From: Perilla frutescens
Taxonomy: Eukaryota; Streptophyta; Magnoliopsida; Lamiales; Lamiaceae
Direction of reading: 5' to 3'
Assembly (NCBI GenBank): GCA_026008535.1
Contig: BRKX01000017.1
Coordinates: 8,262,501 to 8,326,500, forward strand
Length of the DNA: 64,000 nucleotides
Made by a program: the position numbers and the translations under genes. The first letter of the stretch is position 1; every line of letters starts with the position of its first letter. Under the pieces are notes generated by a model that saw only the letters and a program-made list of their open reading frames with translations, had not been told where the DNA came from and made no database searches. Positions 1-11,540 of this stretch are shown here, piece by piece.

Positions 1-1140
1 ATTGGAATTTGTTGAGAACTTTAAAAATTGATGATAAAGTTGTCAAATACTTGAAAGCATTGGCTATGGAGAAATTTGCAAGAATGCAATTTGTTGGTCA
101 TGACCCTCTGTGTTACGAGTTTTTGATGACTTTCAAGCTGAATAAAGAGCGCACAAAAATTACATTTCATTTAATGGGGCAAGAATTTGAGGTTACATTG
201 GCTATGATGAAGGAGTTCTTTAGTTTTCCAACTTCTGAGGTGAGGGCTAGGCCCGAGAAATTTAACATAGGTGCTGCATGGTTGGAGTTTAATAGATTCA
301 GTAACTGGAGCTCCTCAGGGATGCCAAACGGATTCATCAATGACCCGACATTAGCAGTGGTGCACAAGTTTCTTTCATACTCAGTTATTGAAAAGGAGCA
401 GGCCAGCAAAGTCAACACGACCGAGGTCTATCTTTTGTGGTGTATAAAGACCAAAATGAGGATTTTCCCATTCAATTTCATTTGGACATCGATACAGTAG
501 ATGCAGAGACGCACCACTCATCATGCTTCCTTTTGCGCGGTTATCACTGCATTGGCCTTCTGCCTAGGCGTGCTGCATGAGAGAGGACCACTCCCTGACG
601 AATAAAAGAAAATATGGGAGTATTTCATCGACCTTAGTGAGCGCAGAGGAGCTCCATTTATGTATGATGAGAGATGACTTGTGCCTCATACTGAGCACCA
701 CTGTGTAAGGAATTCATGAATACCCAGCCTACTCACCTCCATCGTGATGAAGAAGCCGACTCATCTTCTACCTAGCCTGAGGAGGAAGAACAAGAAGAAC
801 AATAAGAGGAACAATATTCTGACAACTACCAACCACCGCCTTACCCCACTATGATGCCTACTATGGGTATCAGATACTGCACGATGATTTGCGGTCCTTC
901 AAGGACCATTATGACACTTTCTTGGGTAAGTTTCACTAGCATTATGATATGACTATGGGTGAGTTATCCCAAGAGTTAGGGGACTTCCGTCACGAGTTTG
1001 GGGATTTCAGGTAGGAGGTCTATTACCGGTTCGATCAGTAGGAGCAGCGGATGTCTGACCTCGAGGCCAGCTGGAGTGCACGTTGTTCTATCCTTACCCA
1101 CCCCCACCTCCACTACCTTACCAGCCATCAGATCAGTGAA
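1..1140 (+). pseudogene. Athila-like env-like/ORF1-type gene, 5'-truncated by window edge
   Basis: The open part is 9-500 (163 codons). It begins with a leucine-rich stretch and contains the block around GHDPLCYEFL, then LMGQEFEVTL, MMKEFFSFP and a later TEVYLLWC motif. This matches my memory of the Athila ORF1/plant transposon ORF family, whose function is unknown. The same motifs recur in the same order on the opposite strand at 25200-26542, so it is a repeated mobile-element gene and not a host gene. There the frame starts about 90 residues earlier, so the beginning of this copy lies outside the window. After the stop near 500, reading continues in shifted frames through an acidic stretch (about 760-830) to a coiled-coil-like end with EVYYRFDQ and MSDLEASW near 1010-1070. 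The gene is broken by several stops. Confidence 0.7.
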
Positions 1141-1746
1141 GTTGTTTTTATTTTTTTATATATTTTTATGTTTTGTGTGAGTCGTTGGACATTTTCCAGT
1201 TTCTGTATTATTTTGTTAGTTTGTCATTCTTGTTGTTTTTTCTATTGTGTAGGAACTTGCGCCCGTTGTCGGTCCCCTACAAACTGTGATGTTCCCTATC
1301 CCTTTTATTTTCCGCATTTTCTTTTTGTATATTGAGGACAATGCATGTTTTAAGTGTGGGGGGGGGGGGGTGAACTTATGTTTTTATGATATTTTGGATT
1401 TTTTTTGTGTTTCTTATTCTTATCTTTTGATTTATGTCTTGATCATGTTTTGTGTTTGTGTTTTGTCTTATTAGTTGAAAGCACTTAGCATTCTTTATCT
1501 TGTCTACTTATCAAACAATGTGATTTTGAATATGAATCTTCAAGGAATTAATTTCGAGTTGATCATGCTACATGAGATTGTTCCCACTATTTTGCTCTAG
1601 AGTATGAATTATCATAAGAATGATTATGATTTGATGATTAGTGTTGAGGGGTCTTGTCCTTTAAGAATCAGTAGACATGCTTAGTTCTCTTAACAATGAG
1701 TTAATTATTCTCTTAAAACCATTCTATCCTCTAGCTTCCTATCATT

Positions 1747-1748
<2 letters not shown>

Positions 1749-1778
<30 letters not shown>
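1749..1778. repeat. (AT)15 microsatellite
   Basis: An uninterrupted AT dinucleotide run is directly visible. It lies in the Athila-like UTR and is absent from the corresponding place in the inverted copy, so it probably expanded after insertion. Confidence 0.95.
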
Positions 1779-1782
<4 letters not shown>

Positions 1783-2370
1783 AGAATGAAAATGTCAAAA
1801 TAATAAATGAGGATAATAAGGATTTCTGCTCCTCTAGTCAACAAAGTCGACTATGAGCATGGGAAACCATGCAAGGACACCAGGGATTTCCTTCCTAAGG
1901 ACTCAACCTTGTGATTATCGATCCACGTCCTCCTAATTAATAGTCTAAATAAATGGGGTTACATTCTGGATTCTACTCATATTATGTGTGCCGTTCCTAA
2001 TGAAATTATGCATGATGAGTATGGGAAACCACGTGAGGAAGCTCGGGTTTCAGCTCAATAATTTCACCTAATAAATTATGTACTATGAATGCACTCCCAA
2101 GTTTAAACTTAAATGATTGATTAGGGAAATTCATGTGAAGAATGTTTAAAAGGATATTTGATGCATATTGCTTTGAGAATAATTTGCCTTGCTTATTCCC
2201 ATTGGACGAGCCACATACCTGGTTTAATAATTCTCTTCATTTTCTTAGATAATGAGTATTCTAGTTTGAAGCTGTGTGGAATGATAAATTATGCATGATC
2301 TACTTGGGAGCCTCTCCTTCTTGCTTCATGTCTTGAGTGATTGTGTTTGCTTGAGGCCAAGCAAAATGCT

Positions 2371-2384
2371 AAGTGTGGGAGAGT
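2371..2384 (+). other. Polypurine tract next to Athila-like 3' LTR
   Basis: AAGTGTGGGAGAGT directly precedes the LTR start TGTTTA. The inverted element has an equivalent G-rich tract in the same position (about 23992-24004, - strand). In LTR retrotransposons this purine run primes plus-strand DNA synthesis. Confidence 0.65.
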
Positions 2385-4133
2385 TGTTTATTGTTTATTT
2401 GTAATGTTTTCTTATAGGAATTTTATGTCTTTAGTGCGTGAGTTTTCGTTATTTTCATGTTGTTTTGATGTTGTTACCTTTACTTTTGATCTTTTGGTGA
2501 GTTATGCTAGATTTGTGTACATTTCGAGCTTTTATTCCAAAAGTAGTAATTGTATGGCATAAAATGTGGAAAAATCGGAAGCCCAACTGAAGAACTAAAC
2601 TGAAGAGCCAACTAAAAAGTCCAAACTGAGGCTCTAACTGAAGAGCCAACTAAAGAGTCCAACTGAGAAACCAACTGAATTCATCAGTTGAAAATCTGAA
2701 CTAAAGCTCAACTGAACCGTCCAGTTGGAGCCCGAACTGAGGCTTCTGAACTGAGCAATGGACTCAGCCTGCACTGTGCACGAACTGAAGCGTCAAAATT
2801 GGAGGAAGCATAAACTGAACTGGAGCCAGCCATTGCTGGGACCCCAGCCGTTGCTGGGCACACCTCTCAGTGAAGAAGGCCTAACGGGCACTGGGCTCCC
2901 ATGGCCAGCTGGCATTGGGCTCTAGTTTTGCAATCCCAACTAGCACTGGGTGCTCAGCGTGCATTGGGCCGAGTTTTTATCCCGCTGTGAGGGTATTTTC
3001 GGAATCATTTGACGAATCACTTTTGTATGTTGGCAGACGTCTTTAAAGTCTTTTGGGAGCCATCGAACCATAATTTTTTCATTCACTTCATGCGAAGAAG
3101 AGGTCCTAATGAGTTTGGGGAGTTTTGGGAGCTTGGCATAATCAGTTCATCAGTTTGGGGGTTTTTTTTTTGAGGAGAAGTCTAGAGCAGAGAAGGAAAA
3201 GGGAGAGGAAGGGATTAGAAGCTCAAGCTGGGACCTCATCAGCTAAGCTTGTAGAATATTGCAAACTTTCTCTTGTTTTCCCTTTTAAGTTTCAGTTTCA
3301 TTGTGGAGATTTTTCCCAAGACATTATCGAGACAAACAATATTGTGTGAGTTTATATTTTATTTATCTTTTGGTATATGAGATGAAGAACTTGTGTGACT
3401 TTTGTTTGTTGTCTTACGTGATTGAGGGGCTAGTTCCATACATTAGGGATAGATAATTGATTTAGTTTCGATCCTTACTTGTGATGGTTGATTTCCCGTT
3501 GATTAAATTGAGCTTGTTTATGTTGAGTGTCTTGCCAATATTCAACATTGCTAGGTAGTAGATGAGATCGATAGAAGATTCTTCTACCCGATTAAGGTTC
3601 TTTCAACATTAGATTGACTGAAAACACATGCCTAATTATTAATCTTAATTGTATAATTTAGCCTTAGGGATTTAATGGATTGAAATGAAAGCTATTGAAG
3701 TTAATCCTCTTGGTGGATTCTATTGTATGTTTAAGATTAACGAAATTGACTTGAATTAAGCTTAGAGAGAAACCGAGGAGAGAATCTATTCCCTAATGTC
3801 TATTTTACAATCGTTTAATTCATCTTAGCTATTTGCTTGTTATTTTCTAGTTGTTGTCTTGTTTTGATTAAATAGACTTTAGTTGAAATCTTCAAGTTAT
3901 TGTTTTAGAATGTTTATGATTGTATTTATATTTATGTGTGTAACATGAGAAGGACAATTGCCTTGTTAAGCTTTTCTTAAGAGTATGACCTGGGTTGACT
4001 CACTGCCCTATAATCGACCTCGTTATCTTATAGGTTGGTACATAATTTCTGCATGAGTAGTTGGACCAAAATAGCCAGAAATCCACAAGCGAGCCATGTC
4101 CCACAATACAAAAAGACTCCTTTAAAAGGTCCA
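2385..4133 (+). repeat. 3' LTR of left Athila-like element
   Basis: Starts TGTTTATTG after a polypurine tract. It aligns in patches, inverted, with 22032-23991: the start, the AACTGA-rich array, the GC-rich block and the end region around TAATCGACCTCGTTAT. The exact right end is uncertain because the two copies diverge over their last 80 bases or so. I place it at the start of copia LTR1, but part of 4060-4133 may be flanking DNA. A dense array of AACTGA-type motifs lies at 2585-2820 and a GC-rich block at 2820-2960. No coding content is supportable. Confidence 0.6.
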
Positions 4134-5081
4134 TGTTAGTGCCGTATGCACTAAGGTGTTCAAGGTTGTCATAATTTGTATGGCAATATCAAAGAATACA
4201 AAAGGTTTTGGTTGTTCAAGATTGAAGACCATGTTCTGGACATTACACTGAACATTCTGCTGCCAATCTGATTGAAGATCAAGACATGTACTTAATCATG
4301 TTCATGAACATGATCATGTACATGGTTGTCCAAAGAGTTTACAAGAGACATATCATGCTAGATTCAAGGAGTTGAAGCTACAGATTCTAGATGGATGTTT
4401 CAGAATAGAAGCTGCCTTGTTTGTGATGAAGATCAAAGAAGGAAATCATGAATTCTATTCAAGAAAAATATCTAAATTAGGGTCCAAATTAATTAAGAAA
4501 AGTTTCCTTATTGAATTCAAGTCAGATTAGGACTTCTCTTTACCTTGTTAAGGCTATATCTTTCATCTATAAATAACCTAGGAATCAAACTAGTTTAGGA
4601 GGCACATACACGAATACACAGAACTAATTTAGATAGTCCAAAAGACTTCACATATGAAGCATTAGGTATTCGATAATGTTAGGCTAGAGTTGATCTTTTG
4701 ATCATTAAATTTCTAGTCTGTGTTTGAATCTGTTTCATACACACTTAGAGAAGTCTCGAGAGAGATTTCCTGTGAGAACTAGAGGGATTCTAGGTTGTGA
4801 GGAGAGCTCATAATTCAGTTCATCGAAAGAAGTTGTAGTGGGTAGGAAAATGGTCGAGTGATGGATGGTCATCATGTAAAAGCCTTTGTAACCATACAAT
4901 GAAGTAGTGAATTATTTCTCACGGACTTGTGAAGTCCCCCTAACATAGATCAGTTGATCAAACAGGGTTATCAACCTCGTGCCATTTATTTACTTACAGT
5001 TTATCTATTCTGACCTTGCATGTTCACAATAATGTACATGTACATGATGTTGAACATGTACGCATAGTTTATGTAACTTCA
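4134..5081 (+). repeat. Copia LTR1 (5' LTR of unit I)
   Basis: Starts TGTTAGTGCC and ends ACTTCA, 948 bp. It is repeated at 14685-15635 with only scattered differences. A TATAAATA box lies at 4568-4575. It is followed two bases later by a tRNA-Met-type primer-binding site. It is rich in the short palindromic word GTACATGTAC and near relatives (for example 4300-4325 and 5030-5060). Confidence 0.9.
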
Positions 5082-5083
5082 AT

Positions 5084-5098
5084 TGGTACAGAGTGGGT
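5084..5098 (+). other. Copia primer-binding site, tRNA-Met type, degenerate
   Basis: TGGTACAGAGTGGG follows LTR1. The plant initiator tRNA-Met type site begins TGGTATCAGAGC. This copy has lost a base relative to the one after LTR2 (TGGTACCAGAGCGGG), which fits a decayed element. Confidence 0.75.
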
Positions 5099-5159
5099 CG
5101 CTTTTGATTTTAGTGCGAAAAGAGTCCTGAAAAGTACATAACATCGTGAAGGTTTTGGT

Positions 5160-6290
5160 TGGAATTCAGTCACGAGTTCAATCAAAGAATGAGGATCTAC
5201 GGTTAGACCACTATTGCTGGAAAGCAAGGATGAGGACGTTTCTGAGATCAATTGATGAGCTTGCATCGAAAAGTGCCACTGAATGATGGAAAAAGCCGAC
5301 GGTTGCCAAGAAAGAAAAGCATGTTGAGATTGAAGAAGGAGAGTGGATTGTACCATAGAAGAATTGGTATAATGTAAACTCTAAAACTCTCAATGCAATA
5401 TTCTCTGCAGTGGATCTTGGAACATTCAGCCTGATCTCAATTTGTGAGACTGCCAAAGCTGCATGGGATATTCGGAAACCACCTTTGAAGGGACTAGTTC
5501 AGTGAGGCTATCAAGGCTTCAAAATCTTACTTCAAAGTTTGAAAATCTTAGAATGGAGAATACTGAGTCCATTGGTGAGTTTAATGCCAGACTGAGAAGC
5601 ATATCAAATGAGAGTTTTGCTCTTGGTGAGCCTATCATCAATGAGAAGCTTGTAAGGAAGGTTATCAAATCTCTTCCAAGGAAGTTTGCCTACAAAGTTG
5701 CTGCAATTGTAGAAGCCAAGGATATCAAGAGTATGAGGTGTGATGAGCTGATGGGATCACTGAGGATGTTTGAGATAAACCTGGAAGATGAAGATAGCAG
5801 CTCAAGGAAGAGAAGTATTGCTCTTAAAACTGAAGTCTCTGAGGATGTACCTAAACATGTACAGAAACAAAAAACTATACTTGATTCAAATACAATGAAT
5901 AAAATGGTTTTGATCACTAAGAACTTCAGTCGAATGTTAAAAAGAGTCAATAAGCAGTCTTCTAGAAGGACCAACAGTAGAAGACAACAATTTGGTAGTT
6001 TTCTGTAAGACAAAAACTCTACAAGTGAGCAGAAAGAGTTTAAACCCTCAAATTCCAGAAGAGGAATCCAGTGCAGAAAATGTGATGGATTTGGGCACAT
6101 TCAAGTTGAATGTGCAAACAATCTGAAGAGAAACAAAAAGAATTACAATGCTTCTCTCAGTGACAATGATTCTGAAGGGAGCAGCTGTGATTCAGATGAG
6201 GATACTATTGCTTTTACAGCAAAAGTCTCAGAGTTCCAGGATCCCTTCAAACTTGAAGAGGATGAAGATTATCCCTTCAACAATTGAAAA
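5160..6290 (+). pseudogene. Copia unit I gag, broken
   Basis: The gag frame is recognisable from about 5160 and shows several early stops and frameshifts before the open part 5463-6008. That part contains the copia Gag (UBN2/gag-polypeptide type) core with LQNLTSKFE, SIGEFNARL and SLPRKFAYKV. A CCHC zinc knuckle (C-x2-C-x4-H-x4-C, CRKCDGFGHIQVEC) lies at 6072-6113 in a continued frame. Gag forms the particle and binds the RNA genome. After an acidic Asp/Ser/Glu-rich segment the frame breaks near 6270-6290 and jumps directly to integrase sequence. Compared with unit II, about 1.4 kb (protease and the N-terminal part of integrase) is missing. Confidence 0.85.
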
Positions 6291-7260
6291 TGATCAACAC
6301 ATTATCTGAATCAGAAGTGATCATGGCAAGGAGTTTGAAAATCAGTACTTTGACAAATTCTACAGTGAGAATGGAATTAGTCATAAGTACTCAGCTCCCA
6401 AGACTCCTCAACATAATGGAGTTGTTGAAAGGAAGAACAGAACTCTTCAAGAGATGACAAGAACCATGATTGCTGCTAAAGGAGTTGCTGCTATGTTCTG
6501 GGCAGAAGCCATCAATACTACATGTTATATCAGTAATAGAGTACATCTCAGACCAGGTACTTTCACTACACCATATGAGATTTGGAATAAAAAGAAATCT
6601 ACAGTGAAGTACTTCCATATGTTTGGCACTACTTGCTACATTCTTAATGATAGAAAATATCTCACCGAGATCAACAACATATGAGTTGAAGGGATGTTTG
6701 TTGGATACTCTAGAAACATTAAATCATACATAATTTACAACAAGGAGACAAAGGTTGTTATAGAATCAGTCAATGTCAGATTTGATGATGTGAACGATGT
6801 TGTCAACATCTCTAAAGAAGATGTACACATAGATGTCTTTAAACATTCTGTAGTACATGATGATATAGATAGAGAATCTGAAGAAGATGAAGCAAAGCAA
6901 ATGAAGCTTTCAAAACAGATCATTAAGGATCATCAAACTTCAGAAGTAATTCGAGATATTCATGAAGGAAGAATGACCAGAAGAAGACTAAGAAAGAGAC
7001 TGTATGAAGAAATATCTAATGTCTGTTTCACATCCAAGATTGAACTCAAAAATGTTCAAAAAGCTCTCAAAGATGACTACTGGATTGAAGCTATGCATGA
7101 AGAGCTTCTACAGTTTAAGAAGAATGATATTTGGGATCTTGTGCAGAAACTAAAAGGACTTAATATAGTCGGGACTAAGTGGATTTTTAAAAATAAGACT
7201 GATGAATCTGGGAATATTACAAGAAATATTCACAGATTAAATCAAGGATATTCACAGATT
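6291..7260 (+). pseudogene. Copia unit I integrase C-terminal part and linker to RT
   Basis: Begins within the integrase core: SDHGKEFEN supplies the second catalytic Asp, and HNGVVERKNR the catalytic Glu of the DD35E triad. The first Asp was lost with the upstream deletion. It continues through the copia C-terminal integrase motifs (FWAEAINT, YEIWNKKK, FVGYS) into an acidic linker and the start of RT (DYWIEAMHEELLQF, GTKWIFKNK). Stops at 6319 and 6682 and a garbled segment near 7200-7310 break the frame. It cannot encode an active integrase. Confidence 0.85.
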
Positions 7261-8386
7261 AGGACTTTTCTTTACCAGACTTGTTGCTCAAGGATATTCA
7301 TAGATTGAAGGGATTGACTTTGATGAGATATTTGCTCCAGTCACGAGGATTAAATCAGTCAGACTACTCCTTGCAATGGCCTGCATGATGAAGTTCAAGT
7401 TGTATCAGATGGATGTTAAGAGTGCATTCCTAAATGGATTTCTGAAGAAGATTGTGGTTCAAGTATATGTAGATGATATAGTGTTTGGCGCAGTGTCTGA
7501 TAAGATGGTCAAGGACTTTATTAACGACATGGAAACTGAGTTTGAAATGAGCCTAGTTAGAGACCTAAAATACTTTATGGGGCTTCAAATCAAGTAGTCA
7601 GAAGAAGGTATATTTATCTATCAATCCAAGTATGCCAGAAACTTGGTCAAAAAGTTTGAACTGGAGAATTCTAAGTATAAAATGATTCTTATCAGCACTA
7701 TGGTCAAGATTGGGAAAGATGATACAGGAACTGAAGTTGATCGAACTCTATATAGAAGCATGATTGGAAGTCTTCTATATCTCACAGTAAGCATGATTGG
7801 AAGTCTTCTATATCTCTTTACCAGACTTGTTGCTTAAGGATATTCACAGATTGAAGGGATTGACTTTGATGAGATGTTTGCTCCAGTCACGAGGATTAAA
7901 TCAGTCAGACTACTCCTTGCAATGGCCTACATGATGAAGTTCAAGTTGTATCAGATGGATGTTAAGAGTGCATTCCTAATTGGATTTCTGAAGAAGAATG
8001 TGTTTATAGCTCAGCTTAAAGGATTTGAAGATCCTCATCATCCAAAGTATGTTTTCAAACTAAAGGCTCTCTATAGTTTAAAACAGGCTCCTCGAGCTTG
8101 GTATGAAAGACTGGCCACATACTCTGTTAGTAAAGATTACGACAGAGACGGAGAAGATAGAACACTGTTCATCAGAAAAGAGAAGACACAAGTGATTGTG
8201 GTTCAAGTATATGTAGATGACATAGTGTTTGGCACAGTGTCTGATAAGATGGTCAAGGACTTTATTAACGACATGGAAACTAAGTTTGAAATGAGCCTAG
8301 TTAGAGACATAAAATACTTTCTGGGGCTTCAAATCAAGTAGTCAGAAGAAGGTATATTTATCTATCAATCCAAGTATGCCAGAAAC
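7261..8386 (+). pseudogene. Copia unit I reverse transcriptase, partially duplicated
   Basis: RT sequence occurs twice in tandem. Copy 1 (about 7268-7788) runs from the ARLVAQGYSQ-type region through YVDDIVFG to the RNase H boundary. Copy 2 (about 7818-8528) repeats it. Copy 1 lacks the 198 bp equivalent to about 7997-8194, an in-frame loss of 66 codons just before the YVDD active site. Copy 2 is fuller, with QMDVKSAFL, APRAWYERL and YVDDIVFG (about 8212-8235), but has an unusual Ile for Asn in the conserved LNGFL. A TAG after LQIK ends both copies. A third short repeat of about 28 bp lies at the junction. Confidence 0.85.
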
Positions 8387-9388
8387 TTGGTCAAAAAGTT
8401 TGAACTGGATAATTCTAAGTATAAAAGGATTCCTATCAGCACTACGGTCAAGATTGGGAAAGATGATGCAGGAGCTGAAGTTGATCGGACTCTATATAGA
8501 AGCATGATTGGAAGTCTTCTATATCTCACAGCAAGCAGATCAGATATAGCATACAGTGTAGGAGTGTGTGCTAGATATCAATCATGTCCAAAGAAAAGTC
8601 ACTTGAAGACTGTGAAGAACATCATCAAGTACATCAGTGAAACTGTAGACTATGGATTACGATATACTTCTGATACAAATTCAAGTCTTATTGCCTACTG
8701 TGATGTTGATTGGGTAGGATCTCCAGATTATAGAAAAAGCACATCAAGTGTTTATTTCTTTTTAGGAAACAATGTTATTCCTTGGTTCAGCAAAAAGCAG
8801 AACAACATCTCATTATCAACTGCAGAAGCTGAATACATTGCAGTTGGAAGCAGCTCTACACAGATCATATGGATGATACGGACGATGAAGGTCTATAAGG
8901 TTGCTCATGATACACCTATTATGTATTGTGACAACATGAGTGCTATCAATATATCCAAGAATCCAGTGCATCATTCAAGGACAAAGCACATCAACATCAG
9001 ACATCACTTCATCAGAGAGCTATTTGAAGAAGAAGTTCTGAAAATTGAACATGTGAAGATAGAAGATCAATTAGCTGATCTTTTCACTAAGGGACTGGAT
9101 GCTGCTCGATTTGAGAAACTTAGAAGAGGGGGTATGAGTGTGTCTATTTCACACTCAGCAGAAAAGAACCATTCCTGTATAAAGAGACTGAACATTCCCA
9201 TAAATGTTCATCAGTATGTACAAGAACAATTTTCAAAATTCTTAAGTACATCTTTGTCAACGGCTAGTTCTGACTCGCAGTCATCATCTCTGATTTTCCG
9301 GGATTTCTCTCCAACTTCTGAGTCTAAAAGATACTTGAGGATACGTATAGAACGGAGTTCTCTCTTATATATACGTTTAGCTGTTTAG
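8342..9388 (+). pseudogene. Copia unit I RNase H region
   Basis: Open frame 8387-9388 (333 codons). It contains the copia RNase H signatures: YCDVDWVGS, DYRKSTSS, KKQNNISLSTAEAEYIA, YCDNMSAI, HSRTKHINIRHHFIRE and LADLFTKGLD. The family normally ends near the last motif (about 9110), so the final 85 or so codons are probably read-through into spacer. RNase H degrades the RNA strand during cDNA synthesis. This is the longest open frame of the copia array. Confidence 0.85.
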
Positions 9389-9520
9389 AGAGATCATTCA
9401 TATGCTCCAAATCCTAAAATCTTGAGCCATTTTCTCTCAAAATTTCTGATATTTATGTGATCATCGCTTCATTCTGCCATTGTTTCCTCTTGATCTTTCT
9501 CAGAAAATTCATCATATTTT

Positions 9521-10668
9521 TCAGTGGCACCTAAAAGAAAACTTGTCCATCCAAAGAAGGTTGTAAAACCTCAAATGAGGTATGAAAAATTGACATATTC
9601 CAAGCCTCAGGACCAGTTCTATGAAGAAGATGAATTTGACAGACAGGTTCGTGGAGAATCTTCTGATAAAAAATATGTTCAGAGCACACTTCGAGATGAA
9701 TCATCTAGCAAGGACACTGAAGATTTTATAGAGACATTCCATGGAGAAGAAGAAGAAGAAGAAGACTTGGTGATAAATAACCAGAAGTTGCATTTTCTGC
9801 AAAGAAATCAAAGACTCAGAGTCTTATTCTCTAAGATCTGTTGAAAAAAGCAACGCGATCATACAATGTCAACAAGAAAACTACTGCAAAGAAGGCTAGA
9901 ATAAAGGGATTTGTAGTAAAGAAATTAAAGAAGGCTACTATTCCTTCCTCGAAGAAAGTCATCACAACACCTGCTGCTCAAGCCCTTCAGAAAGAGAAGG
10001 GATCAACTGTTGATGATGTAGTTATGCCTAAAGATGTCCCTATTCATACAGAGGAACATGTTGCTATTGAGAAGAATACTGTAGAAACAACAACATCTTT
10101 GAGTACTACATCAAAGAAGAAGCCATCAAACCAACCTTCAAGTACAGAAGGTGATGAAGTTTCAAAGGAGGACGATATTCCTTTGAGTTTGAAGATGAAG
10201 GCCATAGCTGCTTCTATTGCTAAAGGAAAGAAAAAGGTCATCAAAACACCTTTAGCTACTGATTCTGCTACTAAAAAAGAAGATGTTCGTAGTTCATCTT
10301 CAGAGTCTGTTGAAAAGACTCATGTTCCACAACAGGAGAAGCTACTGGCTTCAGCCCAATATGATCTATTCACTAAATCACCTGTCAAGAAGAAGACTCC
10401 AAAAAAGAAGAACTCCACTGCTATGGTCCAGATCGTTCAGAGAACACCGGTGACCAGAAGCCGAGCATTTGCCACTCCACCATCTACTACTACATTAATC
10501 AAGAAGAGGAAAGTTGTTTCAACAGCTGAGCCGTCCAAGAAGGCCAAGAAGTCTGCTCAACTCAGAGATGTAACTGAAGATGTTCACTCTCATTCAAGTG
10601 AACATGATGCTGAAAATCTCAATCAAATTATACATCTATCAGGTATCTCTAAACATACTTTATTTTGA
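9521..10668 (+). pseudogene. Extra 3' ORF of SIRE-like copia element, basic N-terminal part
   Basis: The frame starts at MAPKRK (ATG about 9524), after RNase H. SIRE/Maximus-type copia elements carry an extra, sometimes called envelope-like, ORF here. This part is low-complexity: very rich in Lys, Ser and Thr with acidic patches (EEEEEED near 9750), and no membrane segment or signal peptide. One frame ends at 9842 and continues in another at 9841-10668, so a single frameshift separates the two. KKRK/KKAKK-type clusters (10385-10550) could act as nuclear-localisation or nucleic-acid-binding segments; that is inference. Confidence 0.65.
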
Positions 10669-11540
10669 TCTGAAAAACATGCTGAGCTGTGGGAGAAAGT
10701 GAAGCAGAAGTCTATGATCTCTGAGAAGAAGGTGGACAAAGATACACTTCTTGCTACTGGAGTGTATACATTGTTGGAGGTTGCATGATTACTTGGAACT
10801 GTGCAAAGAGTGCAAGAGTTTGTCCCACTAGTAGTTTCAGAATTCCACTGCCATTTGACTAAGGAGATCGATGATCCGGAATCAGAAGACTTTCATAAAG
10901 TCTTTGTTAGAGGAGAGATGATGAAATTCTCACCAGAACTTATTAATGAGTTTCTGGGATACAATGTTGAGGGGGAGTTTGAAGAAATTGATGACTGAGG
11001 GATGGTTTCTGGAGAACTGACCCATGACATCTTCACAAAATGGCCCTCCAATCCTCAAACGATTCCTTTATCCAAGCTGACACACAAATATGGAGCATTG
11101 TTCAAGATTTTGATCCACAATTGGATGCCAACTAAGTATAGAGCTGCAGTTACATAAGCACAAGGAAGATTTCTATATCATCTAGGAACTAGCAGAAAGT
11201 TCAACTATGGTGAGTTTGTGTTTGGAAAGCTTGTGAGTAGTGCAGAGTCTACAGTGGTGAAAGGACCTCTATGCTACCCTTCTCTGATCTATGGCATCAT
11301 TAAGCAACAGAAGAAGAATGTCTCAACAAAGAATGACACAGTCATTCCACTCAAGAAGCCTCTAGTTATCAAAGTTGCTCCAGAGATTGGTGATCATCAC
11401 ATAAGACTTCAGTTGAAGAGGTTCATTACCTCGCAGAAAGAAGGTGATACAACTGTTGAAGAATCTTCACCAAAGAATCTTGTACTGAAGTTTCTAGAAT
11501 GAAGCCTGGAGTTCCATGCTCGATGATCTCTAAGCACACT
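10669..11540 (+). pseudogene. Extra 3' ORF of copia element, conserved 'putative plant transposon protein' domain
   Basis: Continues the previous frame with stops at about 10666, 10786, 10996 and 11156. The conserved order is RVQEFVPLVVSEF, then VFVRGEMMKFSPELINEFLG, LTHKYGALFKILIHNW, YHLGTSRKFNYGEFVF and CYPSLIYGIIKQQ. I recognise this as the domain annotated in plants as putative plant transposon protein, common in retrotransposon-derived genes; its biochemical role is unknown. The segment 11218-11502 is open. It is split from its acidic tail (13885-14236) by solo LTR S1. Confidence 0.65.
11536..11540. repeat. Target-site duplication of S1 (left)
   Basis: ACACT immediately before TGTAATACC; the identical ACACT is at 13880-13884. 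A perfect 5-bp duplication. Confidence 0.9.

Larger units (their letters stand above)
1141..2384 (+). other. Non-coding 3' untranslated stretch of left Athila-like element
   Basis: T-rich sequence between the env-like ORF and the 3' LTR with no supportable gene. It holds a G-rich tract after AAGTGTGG at about 1355-1371, an (AT)15 microsatellite, and two degenerate copies of a motif containing ATGRGYATGGGAAACCA near 1853 and 2017. The same order occurs inverted at 23992-25190. A polypurine tract ends it at 2371-2384. Confidence 0.65.

Noticed and set aside
5069..6100. Antisense ORFs of 80-136 codons across copia gag
   Set aside because: They mirror the gag coding strand and have no recognisable motif; shadow frames.
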